From Marinobacter similis (GTDB lineage: Bacteria; Pseudomonadota; Gammaproteobacteria; Pseudomonadales; Oleiphilaceae): 64,000 bases of DNA. The notes under the pieces were generated by a model, which ran no database searches, was not told the DNA's origin, and was given only the letters and a program-made list of their open reading frames with translations. Positions 35,384-45,162 of the stretch are shown here, in pieces. The stretch spans positions 1,302,001-1,366,000 of the forward strand of contig NZ_CP007151.1 of assembly GCF_000830985.1 (NCBI RefSeq), given 5' to 3'. The translations under genes were made by a program, and so were the position numbers. Each line of letters begins with the position of its first letter. Within the stretch, counting starts at the first letter, position 1.

Positions 35384-37200
35384 GTACGGTGTCCTTTTTC
35401 CATGACAGCCCGGCTAACCGGAACCGGAAATTCAAGAAGTTGCTGGGCAAAGGCCTTGCCCTGGGGGTCGATGCGCAGGCTGGCGACGCCGCCTCCGCCC
35501 AGGCTGTGCTCCAGCAGAAAGTTAAAGGCGCTCAGCCCCGGCATGGCCCAGCGGGTGACTTTGCCGGTGTCGGGGTTGAGGGTGTGCTGCATCCACTCGG
35601 CAACGGCGGTTTCAGTCAGCGCCGCGTCGATGAAGGGCAGGAAATTCGGATGGCGGGCCACCACGCCAATGTTGCTGTGGTCGCCTTTGTCGCCACTGCG
35701 GGCCCAGGCTATTTCGATCAGGGGAACAGTGGTGTCGGTTTCCAGCGCGTCTTGGCTGGCCGGTTCTTCGGCCAGCTGGCTCGGGTCAAAGCCGCCGTCG
35801 GTGGCGACCGGTACCGGTTGGCGATCACCGTCGAGGTCCACTGATACTGAGGTCATTTTTTTGGGCACCAGGCAGGAGAATAGCCGGATTTTTGGCCATA
35901 CGGTTGGGCGGCCGCCGACGATGCCAGTCAGGCCCGGTGCCATGCCAGTCGCGGCCTGGGCAATTTCCCGGGAGAACAGCACCAGCGCCTCTTTTTTCGG
36001 GTGTGCGGTGCTGATCTTCACCACGACTTCCCGGCTCTCGCCGCCGCGACCGTGAGCGCCGTAGGTGGCTTCAGTGCCCAGCAATTCCACGCTGGTTTCC
36101 GTGTAGTCGGGCAGGTCCCGCTCCCGGAACAGGCGCGAGGTTTTTGCCAGGATGGCGTCGGCTACCTTTTGGGCCTTGGCCGGAGCGTCAATGCCCGCCA
36201 TCAGGAAGGTGACCGTGCACTTGAATCCATCGGGCCAGGTACCGGACACCTTGTAGCTGTCGGTAGGGGGGAGGCCGATAGCGCCGCGTACGGTGACCTG
36301 GTCCGGCCCGGTTTCTTCCAGGCTAACTCGGGTGAAATCGCAGGTCACGTCGGGCAGCAGGTAGGCTCGTGGGTCACCAATTTCGTACACCAGTTGTTCC
36401 GCCACTGTGCCCAGGCTGACCTGGCCGCCAGTGCCTTCTGGTTTGGTGATGACGAAACCGCCGTCGGCGTTGACCTCGGCAATCGGGAAGCCCATGTCCG
36501 CGTAACCATCGGCCACCTGCTCCCAATCGGTAAAATTGCCGCCTGTCACCTGCGCGCCGCACTCCAGCAGGTGGCCGGCCAGGCTGCCCTGGGCCAGTTT
36601 GTCGTAGTCAGACCAGTCCCAGCCGAATTCGTGCACCAGGGGCGCCAGTACCAATGCGCTGTCGGCAACGCGGCCGGTGATCACAATGTCTGCGCCTTGC
36701 TCCAGCGCCGCCACCAGGCCGGGCGCGCCCAGATAGGCGTTCAGGCTCACCATCATTGGCGGCATAGGTTGGCCGGTGGTCATCTCGGTAATGCCCGCCT
36801 CGGCCAGTCTTTTCTTTTCAAACAGCAGATCATCGCCCAGGACCAGGGCGATCTTCAGTTCAATGCCTGCCTGTTCGCACAGTGCCTGCAAGGCATCCCT
36901 GCAGGCCACCGGATTAACGCCGCCGGCATTGGCCAGTACTCGAATGCCTTTTTCGCGAATCTCACCCAGCAGCGGACCCATGACCGTTTGCACAAAATCC
37001 CGGGCATAGCCCTGGGACGGGTCTTTCATCTTCTGACCGGCCATGATCGACATGGTGATTTCAGCCAGGTAATCCGCCACCAGATAATCAATCCGACCGC
37101 CGCGAACCAGCTGTGCAGCGGCGGTTTCGGTATCCCCCCAGAACGCAGCCGAGCAGCCGATGCGGATGGTTTTTCCGGTGTCGTTGGCGGAGTCTGTCAT
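35380..37200 (-). CDS. atuA: AtuA, DUF1446 protein of acyclic terpene utilisation
   Basis: Protein of 606 residues with an N-terminal DUF1446 domain ([71 protein letters not shown]) and a C-terminal AtuA-like extension with [28 protein letters not shown]. AtuA is required for growth on citronellol in P. aeruginosa, but its reaction is not defined. First gene of the operon, divergent from atuR. ATG at 37200; expression likely depends on the palindrome at 37286. Confidence 0.93.
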   Translation of the reverse strand: MTDSANDTGKTIRIGCSAAFWGDTETAAAQLVRGGRIDYLVADYLAEITMSIMAGQKMKDPSQGYARDFVQTVMGPLLGEIREKGIRVLANAGGVNPVACRDALQALCEQAGIELKIALVLGDDLLFEKKRLAEAGITEMTTGQPMPPMMVSLNAYLGAPGLVAALEQGADIVITGRVADSALVLAPLVHEFGWDWSDYDKLAQGSLAGHLLECGAQVTGGNFTDWEQVADGYADMGFPIAEVNADGGFVITKPEGTGGQVSLGTVAEQLVYEIGDPRAYLLPDVTCDFTRVSLEETGPDQVTVRGAIGLPPTDSYKVSGTWPDGFKCTVTFLMAGIDAPAKAQKVADAILAKTSRLFRERDLPDYTETSVELLGTEATYGAHGRGGESREVVVKISTAHPKKEALVLFSREIAQAATGMAPGLTGIVGGRPTVWPKIRLFSCLVPKKMTSVSVDLDGDRQPVPVATDGGFDPSQLAEEPASQDALETDTTVPLIEIAWARSGDKGDHSNIGVVARHPNFLPFIDAALTETAVAEWMQHTLNPDTGKVTRWAMPGLSAFNFLLEHSLGGGGVASLRIDPQGKAFAQQLLEFPVPVSRAVMEKGHRT

Positions 37201-37285
37201 GCGTCAAAACCCTTTGAGTCGGAGTCGATCAGGCCGGGCAGGGCCGCCTGCGTCTTTCGATAGTGTGCTTGGATGGTTCTGACAA

Positions 37286-37309
37286 TACCAAGCAAGCGCT
37301 TGGTTTGTA
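37286..37309. promoter_or_regulatory. Candidate AtuR operator
   Basis: A 24-base imperfect palindrome centred on CAAGCGCTTG, with outer TAC/GTA arms (10 of 12 position pairs match), lies in the 164-base gap between divergent atuA and atuR. It is 86 bases before atuA and 56 before atuR, a position from which one TetR dimer pair could repress both promoters. AtuR of P. aeruginosa is reported to bind inverted repeats in this same gap; I could not compare the actual motif. Confidence 0.55.
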
Positions 37310-37364
37310 AACAGAGAGATGTCGGGTAGAATCATTGGCCTGTTTCGACTGCCGGAAAGCCATT

Positions 37365-37988
37365 GTGAACCAAAGCAAAATCCTGAAAGACCTGATCTCG
37401 GACAATCTTGTCTCCGACCCCAATGGCGCCCGCGGTCGCCTGTTGAAAGAAGCTGCTCGCCTGTTCCGGGACAAGGGCTATGAGCGCACCACGGTCAGGG
37501 ATCTGGCCGCCGCGGTTGGCATCCAGTCCGGCAGTCTGTTCCACCATTTCCGCACCAAAGAGGAAATCCTCAAGGCGGTGATGGTGGAGACTATTCGGCT
37601 GAACACCGCGCTGATGCAGGCAGCGGTGGATGCGGCGCCGACCAGTCAGGAAAAGCTGCGGGCGTTGGTGCGCGCCGAGCTGGAATCGGTCAACGGCCAG
37701 ACCGGAGAGGCCATGGCGGTGCTGGTTTTTGAGTGGCGCAGCCTGGCTGAGGAGTCCCAGGCGGATGTGCTGGAGTTGCGGGATATCTACGAAAAGCTCT
37801 GGCTGGATACCCTTGAGTCCCTGCGCCAGGAAGGACGCCTGCTGGCGGATCCGTTCGTGGTTCGCCGCATGCTCACCGGTGCCCTGAGCTGGACAGTAAC
37901 CTGGTATCGGCCAGAACGTGGCGGATTAACCCTGGACGGGCTGACCGATCAGACCATGGCCATGATGGGCTTTGCCGCGGGGACCTGA
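37365..37988 (+). CDS. atuR: TetR family regulator AtuR
   Basis: Repressor of 207 residues. The N-terminal helix-turn-helix is typical of TetR (GRLLKEAARLFRDKGYERTT, then VRDLAAAVGIQSGSLFHHF, residues about 24-62), and the remaining helices would bind an acyl-CoA or terpene-derived effector. GTG at 37365 is preferred over the upstream TTG at 37335 because GGAAAG lies 6 bases before it. Divergent orientation from atuA is the arrangement in P. aeruginosa. Followed by a strong terminator. Confidence 0.88.
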   Translation: MNQSKILKDLISDNLVSDPNGARGRLLKEAARLFRDKGYERTTVRDLAAAVGIQSGSLFHHFRTKEEILKAVMVETIRLNTALMQAAVDAAPTSQEKLRALVRAELESVNGQTGEAMAVLVFEWRSLAEESQADVLELRDIYEKLWLDTLESLRQEGRLLADPFVVRRMLTGALSWTVTWYRPERGGLTLDGLTDQTMAMMGFAAGT

Positions 37989-38024
37989 TTGCGTCTACGT
38001 CTGTGATCGCAGGCATTGCCATAA

Positions 38025-38050
38025 AAAAGGACCCTCGAGAGGGTCCTTTT
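38025..38050. terminator. Bidirectional terminator between atuR and the acylase gene
   Basis: Twelve-bp perfect arms AAAAGGACCCTC (38025-38036) and GAGGGTCCTTTT (38039-38050), T-rich on both strands (TTTTGTTTTG on plus, TTTTTT on minus). Fits the convergent atuR and penicillin-acylase genes. Confidence 0.88.
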
Positions 38051-38075
38051 GTTTTGATCAGAATACGGCGAACGA

Positions 38076-40600
38076 TTAGTCGTCGTCCTCCTCGTCTTCT
38101 TCTTCGTCCTCATCGTCCAGATCCAGCTCTCCGAACTGGTACTGCAAGGGCAGTTCATCAGCGGCGATGTCTTCCTCGCTGAACGGGAAGCGGATCCACT
38201 GTTTCTCGGAATAGGCTTCCGTCATGTCACGGTAGTAAGGCGAAGCCGGGTCGGTGGATTGGGAATAGGTCACGAAGCCCTCGGCTCGCGGTGTACCGTC
38301 TTCCTCCCAGGTGACCGTCTGAATGTAGCTGTTGCCGTAATTGATGTCGTACTGGCCGTCGCTCAGGTCGTTCGGCCGGCTGATGGCGATGGTAAAGCTG
38401 CCCTCAAAGCCTTCTCCGCCAAACACCGGAATGGGCGAGTCGTGAATGCCGGACACCTGGATGTCGCGGATAGCCGCATCCAGCGCGATGCCGGAATCCT
38501 GAATCTTTTTCACAGCATCGGCGAAAGCGCTGCTGATGCGAGGGTTGGCTACGTTCAAATCGCGTGGGGTGTTCACCGGATCGCGGGCATCGAACGGCGT
38601 AAGCATTTATCGGGTGAGCTGTCGGCAAGAGCCGAAACACTGCGCCAGAATTCACGCCAGATGTGACCACCCCGGGAATCCAGGTTGTGGGTTCCGTCCC
38701 ACTGCTGCAGCACCTTGCAGGCTTTGACGATATCCACGGGCGCACCTTGGCTGCTTTCCAGCGAGCCAACGCCGCAGTAAGCCTTGAGTACATCCTCGCG
38801 TGCCAACTGCTCGGACATCAGACTGCTGTCCAGGACCACCGACTGCAGGCGGGCCAGATCAAAATCCTGGCTGCCGCCCAGGCCGTCGCTGCCGTCCAGG
38901 CGCTGAATGACCTGCTGCATGCACTTGCGGGTGCGCAGGGTACGCGGGGTTTCTTCGTCACCGATGATGGCGGCGAAGCCGGTGATCGGTGATTTGGGGT
39001 TGGTTGCCCAATAGCTGTCGTTACAGTTGTGCACCCAGTCGTCCCGGCGCAGGGTGGGCAAGTTGCCTGGCCCGAAAATACCCGCGGCCGGCGCGTCGGC
39101 GTCGGTTTCCCACTGGCACTCAGGTTTGGAGCCATCAAGGATCGGGAGACCCGGTGCCAACTGACTGAATACTGGCGACAGGGATGAGCCGCAGGTGGCG
39201 CCTTCGGCCTTGGCGTCGGGCACGTTCGGCACGACGGTGACATCGCCGTAGTAGGCCTGCTGGCCCGGGCCAGTGGCGATGGTGTTCACCCAGGGCACAC
39301 CGAGCACACTGGCGTGCACGTCGATGAATTCTTCAAGGCTGTTGGCCTGGTTCCAGCGGAAGAATTGGTTGAGCAGCCGATCGTTCTCGGCGTTGGCATC
39401 ACGCAGCGTGTAGGCCTTGCCGGATGACCAGTTAAGCACTGGAACACCGGAAACCTCGAAGGTCAGCATCGGGCCGTACTGGGACCGGTACAGTGTGCGA
39501 TTGCGTACGCCGACACTGCCGTCTTCTTCCAGCACTTCGATTGTGACGTCCTGCTGGGCCATGTCGACAAATTCGCCGTCATAGAGGTATTGGGTCGGAT
39601 CGGCCGGGTTCAGGGTCAGCTCGTAGAAGGTGAACCGATAGGCGGTGGATACGGTGTGGCTCCAGGCGAAGTGCTCGTTAAAGCCGATCAAAACTGCCGG
39701 CAGTCCGTACAAAGAGGCGCCCATGATTTCGGTGTGATCGCCTACTTTCAGGTGTGCCAGGTACAGTCGCTCGGTCTTTTCCCAGGGGAAGTGCGGGTTG
39801 CCAAACAGTATGGATTCCCCGGTGGTGCTGGCTTCAGACGAGAGCCCGTACATGTTGCTGCCAAAGGGTAGTTCCCGGTTAAACGGAAACGGCAGGGTGG
39901 AGTCTTCGTCTTCCCGGGCCAGCTCGGAAAGCAGCTGGTCAGGGTCTGGCGCGGACACCGTGGGCGCGGTGCCATCGTTGACCGGGGGTTGGGCGTTGGC
40001 AATGCCCTCGACAAACACCGACGAGCTGGCCAGGACGGCCAGTCTCAGATAGCGGCGGTACATGTCGCTTTCTTCCAGGGCAAAGAGCCAGTCCGCGTCA
40101 CGGCAACGTTGGTGCCGGCCTGGGTGTTGGCCCGCCTGAATTTCAGCCCGGTAGCGATTGAAGCCAGCCACGTAACCCGCCGATGCCGCTACAGCCTCTG
40201 GATCGCTGTTTTCCCGGAGCGGGCGGATGGCGTCATCGGTGGCCGTTACTTTCCAGAAAAAGTCAGCGTTGAGGTTGTTGGTTTCGGCCCCGTTGGAGGG
40301 AATGCGATAGGTGCCATCGGGGCCAAAATAACGTGATCTCAAACCACGAATGGTAAGTGTGTCTTCGGCGATCAGGCACAGGTTGTCTTCAGCCTGGGCG
40401 TAACCGTAGGCGTAACCCATGCCAGCAAAGTTGTCCGCCTCTATATGAGGAATTCCGAAGGATGTGCGCCGCAGCTCAATGCTTTGGCTGATGTCCACGT
40501 CGTCCTGTTCGGGTTTATCCGGGGACGAGTCATTGCCAGGACAGCCGGTCAGGAGTAACGGTGCCAGGGCGAATGGGAGAAGATACTTAATTGGGGCCAT
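38076..40600 (-). pseudogene. Penicillin/AHL acylase family lipoprotein, frameshift as read
   Basis: Self-processing N-terminal nucleophile amidase of 841 residues once one A is restored near 38607 (GATAAA[A]TGCTT, giving PDKMLTPFDARDPVNTP). Lipobox LLLTGC at residues about 13-18 of the start at 40600 anchors it; GAAACTCC precedes the ATG. The small-subunit region has TSFGIPHIEADNFAGMGYAYGYAQAEDNL; the chain is cut before the nucleophilic serine in PFGSNMYGL, and GNPHFPWE follows, as in PvdQ/QuiP. Members cleave acyl-homoserine lactones or aculeacin-type amides. The C-terminus ends in a run of 17 mostly acidic residues, which is unusual. Substrate not predictable. Confidence 0.85.
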
Positions 40601-40818
40601 GGAGTTTCCTTGTGCTCGTTGTGGTTTTTGTAACAGTCGGAAACGGCGTGGCTGGGGAAAAGGTTCCGGTCCTGAGAGCGGTTTGCCTCTTTTGCATGGT
40701 GCATAACAGGCCATTGGCCTGATTGGCACTTTGTGTCGGCATTCAAGCCATTTTTGTAGGACAGGATTGGCAGCATGCTTGTCGCCGTTCATAACAAAAA
40801 CGCACAACAGGACGGACT

Positions 40819-41883
40819 ATGAATTCCTCGCAGGTGTATTTCCTCATGCGCTCCGGTGCCGTGGTAAGGCTTATCGCGACCGCAGGTATCATTTTGTTGC
40901 TGGCCGGCTGTTCTGCCAATCCCATCTACAGCACGACCGGTGTCGTGTTATCCGGTTACTCCGAAGGCGAAGCCACGCCCTACGTGCTGCAGATGTCAGA
41001 TCCGCATATGGCCTGCTCGCTGGGTGAGGGCATTGACCCCTTGCTGTATTCGTTCTCACGGGTTACCGATGCGCCGGATACCACCGGTTCATTGCTGATG
41101 CTGCTGGCGGGCAATTGTATGGAATACCGGGCCTGGGAGGCGGAACTCGCCTATCTCCGTGCCGATTTCGAGGGTAATGTCCCGGCTGCCAAAGACGCCC
41201 GGGAGGAGGCCAAGCGCCTGAATGCCAAGACCGCCAAACGTCGCCTCAAAGCCTTCAATCGCGCTATGGCAGCCTACGAATTTGATCCCGCTGCCGAGCC
41301 TTTGGAGTGTCCGTTCCTGTTCAGCGAACAGGATGAGCTGACCTTCCTGCTCGGGTTGCTGACCGGCATGCAGGCGATCGTAAACGACGCCAACTCCGGT
41401 GCCCTGGCAGGCATCCCTCGCAATATCGCGCCCCAGGCAGAACGTGCAGCGATCTGTGTTGATAACGAGAAATGGGGCGGCCTGCCCAATTCGATTCGGG
41501 CTCTGGTCTGGTTGCTGCTGCCGGATACCAAACCGCCGCTGTCACCAGATCCGTGGATGGTGCTGGACCATAGCTCTGAGCTTGGCGTGAAGAAGGGCCT
41601 GCGTGCATCCATGGCTCTGGAAGCCGTGGCGGCGGAGACCTTTGGCCGGCCGGAGGTGCTGGCCGAGACCATCGCGCAATTTGCGGCCTCCGAGGAAAAG
41701 GTTGAGGTATGGGACGACTACCGGTTGGTAGATGAAGTGGCCGCCGGCGTTATCCGGTTCTCTTCCGATAAGCACTGGACTGCGAATTACGGGTATCGGA
41801 CGCCCCAAAGTTACTTCGGCAAGATGAGCCCAAAACGAGACACCGATAACGTTGAAACCATGAGCCTGGACGACCTGCTCTAG
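40819..41883 (+). CDS. TRAP-associated lipoprotein (possible T-component)
   Basis: Lipoprotein of 354 residues (lipobox LLLLAGC at about residues 23-29). The body is mostly helical; a pair of helices LAGNCMEYRAWEAELAYLRADF and AREEAKRLNAKTAKRRLKAFNRAM is followed by a second half with WGGLPNSIRALVWLLLPDTK and KKGLRASMALEAVAAE. Genes for a periplasmic binding protein and a large TRAP permease follow on the same strand, which is the gene set of TPAT systems where a helical-repeat lipoprotein works with the receptor. Identity as TatT is inference from neighbours and helicity, not from motif. Confidence 0.55.
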   Translation: MNSSQVYFLMRSGAVVRLIATAGIILLLAGCSANPIYSTTGVVLSGYSEGEATPYVLQMSDPHMACSLGEGIDPLLYSFSRVTDAPDTTGSLLMLLAGNCMEYRAWEAELAYLRADFEGNVPAAKDAREEAKRLNAKTAKRRLKAFNRAMAAYEFDPAAEPLECPFLFSEQDELTFLLGLLTGMQAIVNDANSGALAGIPRNIAPQAERAAICVDNEKWGGLPNSIRALVWLLLPDTKPPLSPDPWMVLDHSSELGVKKGLRASMALEAVAAETFGRPEVLAETIAQFAASEEKVEVWDDYRLVDEVAAGVIRFSSDKHWTANYGYRTPQSYFGKMSPKRDTDNVETMSLDDLL

Positions 41884-41941
41884 CGTCCCCGTTTACCGCT
41901 ATCCGACTACTAACAAACAGAAAAATGACCCGGAGGTCGTT

Positions 41942-42951
41942 ATGATCCGCAAATCTCTCGCCGCAGTCGCCCTGGCTGCCGCTGTTCCCGTGGCATCTGC
42001 CAAAACCGTGTCCATGTGCGTGTTCGACGTGATCGGCGCCAACGGTGATCTCTATAACATGGTTAAGGACTACGCGTTGGAGATGAAAGCGCACGGCGTC
42101 GATTTTGAGCTCAAACCCTACACCGACGAAGGCGTGGCCGTGGGCGATTTCAATGCTGGCCAGTGCGATGCTGTGGCGGCAACAGACCTTCGCACGCGTC
42201 CGTTCAACCGCTTTACCGGCAGCATCAGTGCCGTGGGTGCATTGCCAACCTACGATGACCTGAAAACCTGCTGGCGACCCTGGCACAGCCGAAAGCGGCG
42301 CCGCTGATGAAGGAAAATGGTTATGAGGTGCTAGGCATTGTGCCGGTGGGCGCTGGGTACCTGTTTGTCAACGATCGTGGCATTGATACCGCTGGTGAAC
42401 TGGCAGGTAAACGCATGGCCACGCTGGATTATCAGAAAGACGCCATTCACATGGTGAACTACGTCAAAGCGACGGTGGTGCCTTCAGACATCACTAACTT
42501 TGCCGGCAAATTCAACAATGGTTCGGTCGATACCGCCTACGCCCCGGCTTTCGCCTACGAGGCTCTGGAGCTCTATAAAGGCATTGGCAAAGAGGGCGGC
42601 GTTGTCGACTATCCTCTGGCCCAACTGACCATGCAGGTGATTGCCCGTGATGACGTGCTGCCTGCCGACAAAGCCCAGACTGCCCGTGAAGTGGCCTGGG
42701 GCATGTTTCCACAAGCAATGAACCTGATCTCCGGTCAGGAGGCGGCGATCCCGGACGAGAAGTGGGTGAGGATTCCGGAAAAGGATATTCAGGGCTATCA
42801 GGAGATGTTCCGCCAGAATCGCCTGGAAATGCGTGACGGTCTGAACGGTGCCCCTGATGTTTACCACCCCAAGATGCTGGGCCTGTTGAGTAAGATTCGT
42901 TGTGCCAGCAATCCGGCATCCTCCGAGTGCACCGCCGGCAATCGCGAATAA
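41942..42951 (+). pseudogene. Periplasmic solute-binding protein (DUF6091-like), frameshift as read
   Basis: Protein of 336 residues after restoring one A near 42265 (CTGAAAA[A]CCTGCTG, giving LKNLLATLAQPKAAPLMKENGY). Signal peptide of about 20 residues (LAAVALAAAVPVASAK). The mature protein starts TVSMCVFDVIGANGDLYNMVKDYALEMK and resembles the group of putative solute-binding proteins encoded next to TRAP large permeases in Marinobacter and Alteromonadales; it has GAGYLFVNDRGI and TLDYQKDAIHMVNY, with three cysteines near the C-terminus. It would deliver an unknown solute to the downstream permease. Confidence 0.75.
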
Positions 42952-42966
42952 CAGGGTGGAACACCG

Positions 42967-45018
42967 ATGAACTGGCGAGCCGTAACCGCGCCCGCAGCCA
43001 GAACTCTTTACCCCATGCATCGCATGCACGGGGTAGTGTTGCTGCTGCTTCTATTGTTTACCCTGCTGCTGGGCATGGGAAATTCCCTGCATTCCCGACT
43101 TTTGTGGGTGGGGGAGCAGACCTGGCCCAACTATTATCTGCTGAATCCGGATGCCACCGAACCTTCGTGCCAGCTCGAAATGGATGTCGATGCGGAGGTT
43201 CGTAAGCGCATCGATGCCTACCGGCCGGATCCGGATGATCTGTTCAGCTCGCCACCGAATCCAGAGGCTTTGCGGACGTCGCTTGAGCGCAACCTGGAGC
43301 TTTGCCAGGAGAAGTATGCCCTCTACGAGCAGAATCTGAAGCATGCGACGCCTGCCCTGGGGGCGTTCAAAGCCGTTGAGCAGGGGTTGGCAACCTTCCT
43401 GCTGGATAACATTGAACTGACCAAATACCTGTTCATTGCTATGTTTGCGCTGGCCGCGGCGATCGCTGCAATGGATGCCGATCACATTGCTTTGCGCCTG
43501 CCCCGGAATCGGGCGGAGTGGCGGTTGAGTCAGGGTGCCCAGTTCGCAGTCAATGGCCTGATGGTGACAAGCCTGAATTCGTACTTGGGCAAGCTGGCAA
43601 GCTCGCCGGGATCGGAAGGAACGGTAAGCCTTCAGTATGCCTGGGCCGGGGTCTTTGGTCTGTTCATGGTCATCAATGCGGTGCGGTTTGTGAACGTTCC
43701 TGATCGCCTGAGGCGGGGTAGCCTGGCGCTTTCGTCTGGCCTGGTAACGCCCCTGTACTGCGTTATGGGGTTGATTGCCATGAGCTACTTCTTCTTCGTG
43801 GATGGCTATGCGTCGGGCCTAGCGATCTATTTCGGCATGATGTCCAATCTGTCGTCGATGTTCATCAACATCGGCCTATACGTTCTGGTGGGGATGATCC
43901 TCAAGCAGACCCGGTTACCGGAATTGCTGCTCAACACCATCAAACCATTCAATCTGCCGGCGCCGATGCTGGCTTCAGTGATCATCTTCGCCACTGCGTT
44001 TCCAACCGCCTTCACCGGAGCCTCAGGGATTTTTATCCTGGCAGTTGGTGGTGTGGTTTATGACGAGCTCAGGCGAGCCGGGGCCGGTCGGCAGTTGTCG
44101 CTGGCCACTACCGCCATGTCTGGAAGCCTCGGTGTCGTGCTGAATCCGTGCCTGCTGATTGTGGTGATTGCGGCCCTGAACAAGGAAGTCACGACTACTG
44201 AAATGTACGGCTGGGGTTTCTGGGTGTTCATCATGTCAGCGACCTTGTTTTCGTTGATTGTCTGCAAGACCCAGGGCAACTGGAGGCCACGGCCTGCGCC
44301 GGGTGCGTTCCGTGCTGCTGTGCGGCAAACCCGGCCACTGCTGCCCTACGTCATAGTGGCAGCGCTGGTGGTTGTGACGGTCTGGATAATCCTTGGGCTG
44401 GAATTCAACGAGTACAGTGCGCCACTGATTCTGCCGCTGGTGATGCTCGCGTTGGTGCTGCTGGATTCAGGTAAAGATTCTCGGGACGAGAGTGAGTCCC
44501 GGTTTCAGGCCTTCTGGAATCGCAGTACCGCTGCCGCCAGTGATTCAGCCGTGCATATCGGTGCCTTACTGGCGCTAATCGGCTTTTCCATCTGCCTGGG
44601 TGGCATTCTGGAGCGCTCTGATATCGTCCATGCACTGTTTCCAGAGAGTCTTACCAGCCCGTGGATTGCCATGTTGGTGATTGTGGTGATGCTGACTTTG
44701 ATTGGCATGGTGATGGATCCGTTCGGTGCAGTGATCCTGGTGTCCGCGACCATTGCCCAGCCCGCCATTCAACTGGGCATAGATCCGCTGCATTTCTGGA
44801 TTGTTTGCCTGGTGGCATTTGAGCTTGGCTACCTGAGCCCGCCGGTGGCGTTAAACCATCTGCTGACCCGCCAGGTTGTAGGCGAAACAGAGGTGTTGGC
44901 CTGTGAGCGCACCGGCAGTTTCTGGCACCGCTACGAGCGCCTCCTGTTGCCCCTGGCCGTTATGGCTCCCACACTGTTGCTGGTGGCGTTTGTACCGATG
45001 ATGTTCTACGCCCTGTAA
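42967..45018 (+). CDS. TRAP transporter large permease subunit
   Basis: Inner-membrane protein of 683 residues. The N-terminal half begins with one hydrophobic helix, a periplasmic domain of about 90 residues and several helices; the C-terminal half is a DctM-like carrier: PTAFTGASGIFILAVGGVVYDELRRAG (about 345-372), GSLGVVLNPCLLIVVIAALN, and GYLSPPVALNHLLTRQVVG (about 620-638). The extra N-terminal region may replace a separate DctQ subunit (inference). GTGGA lies before the ATG, 15 bases after the binding-protein stop. A terminator follows. Confidence 0.82.
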   Translation: MNWRAVTAPAARTLYPMHRMHGVVLLLLLLFTLLLGMGNSLHSRLLWVGEQTWPNYYLLNPDATEPSCQLEMDVDAEVRKRIDAYRPDPDDLFSSPPNPEALRTSLERNLELCQEKYALYEQNLKHATPALGAFKAVEQGLATFLLDNIELTKYLFIAMFALAAAIAAMDADHIALRLPRNRAEWRLSQGAQFAVNGLMVTSLNSYLGKLASSPGSEGTVSLQYAWAGVFGLFMVINAVRFVNVPDRLRRGSLALSSGLVTPLYCVMGLIAMSYFFFVDGYASGLAIYFGMMSNLSSMFINIGLYVLVGMILKQTRLPELLLNTIKPFNLPAPMLASVIIFATAFPTAFTGASGIFILAVGGVVYDELRRAGAGRQLSLATTAMSGSLGVVLNPCLLIVVIAALNKEVTTTEMYGWGFWVFIMSATLFSLIVCKTQGNWRPRPAPGAFRAAVRQTRPLLPYVIVAALVVVTVWIILGLEFNEYSAPLILPLVMLALVLLDSGKDSRDESESRFQAFWNRSTAAASDSAVHIGALLALIGFSICLGGILERSDIVHALFPESLTSPWIAMLVIVVMLTLIGMVMDPFGAVILVSATIAQPAIQLGIDPLHFWIVCLVAFELGYLSPPVALNHLLTRQVVGETEVLACERTGSFWHRYERLLLPLAVMAPTLLLVAFVPMMFYAL

Positions 45019-45036
45019 CTAACGCACAGAAATGTG

Positions 45037-45072
45037 AAACCGCCTCCGGCTATCAGCCGCAGGCGGTTTTTT
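45037..45072 (+). terminator. Terminator after the TRAP permease gene
   Basis: Nine-bp arms AAACCGCCT (45037-45045) and AGGCGGTTT (45061-45069), with CGGC/GCCG pairing inside the loop, followed by TTTTTT. Good position 19 bases after the permease stop. Confidence 0.85.
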
Positions 45073-45162
45073 AGCATCTGAGCCCGGGCTCTGGGCGTAT
45101 CGGTTAACACTCAGTAAATAAACGTCGCCCCGGGATACTGTATGCTGGAGGCAGTTGCAGAG

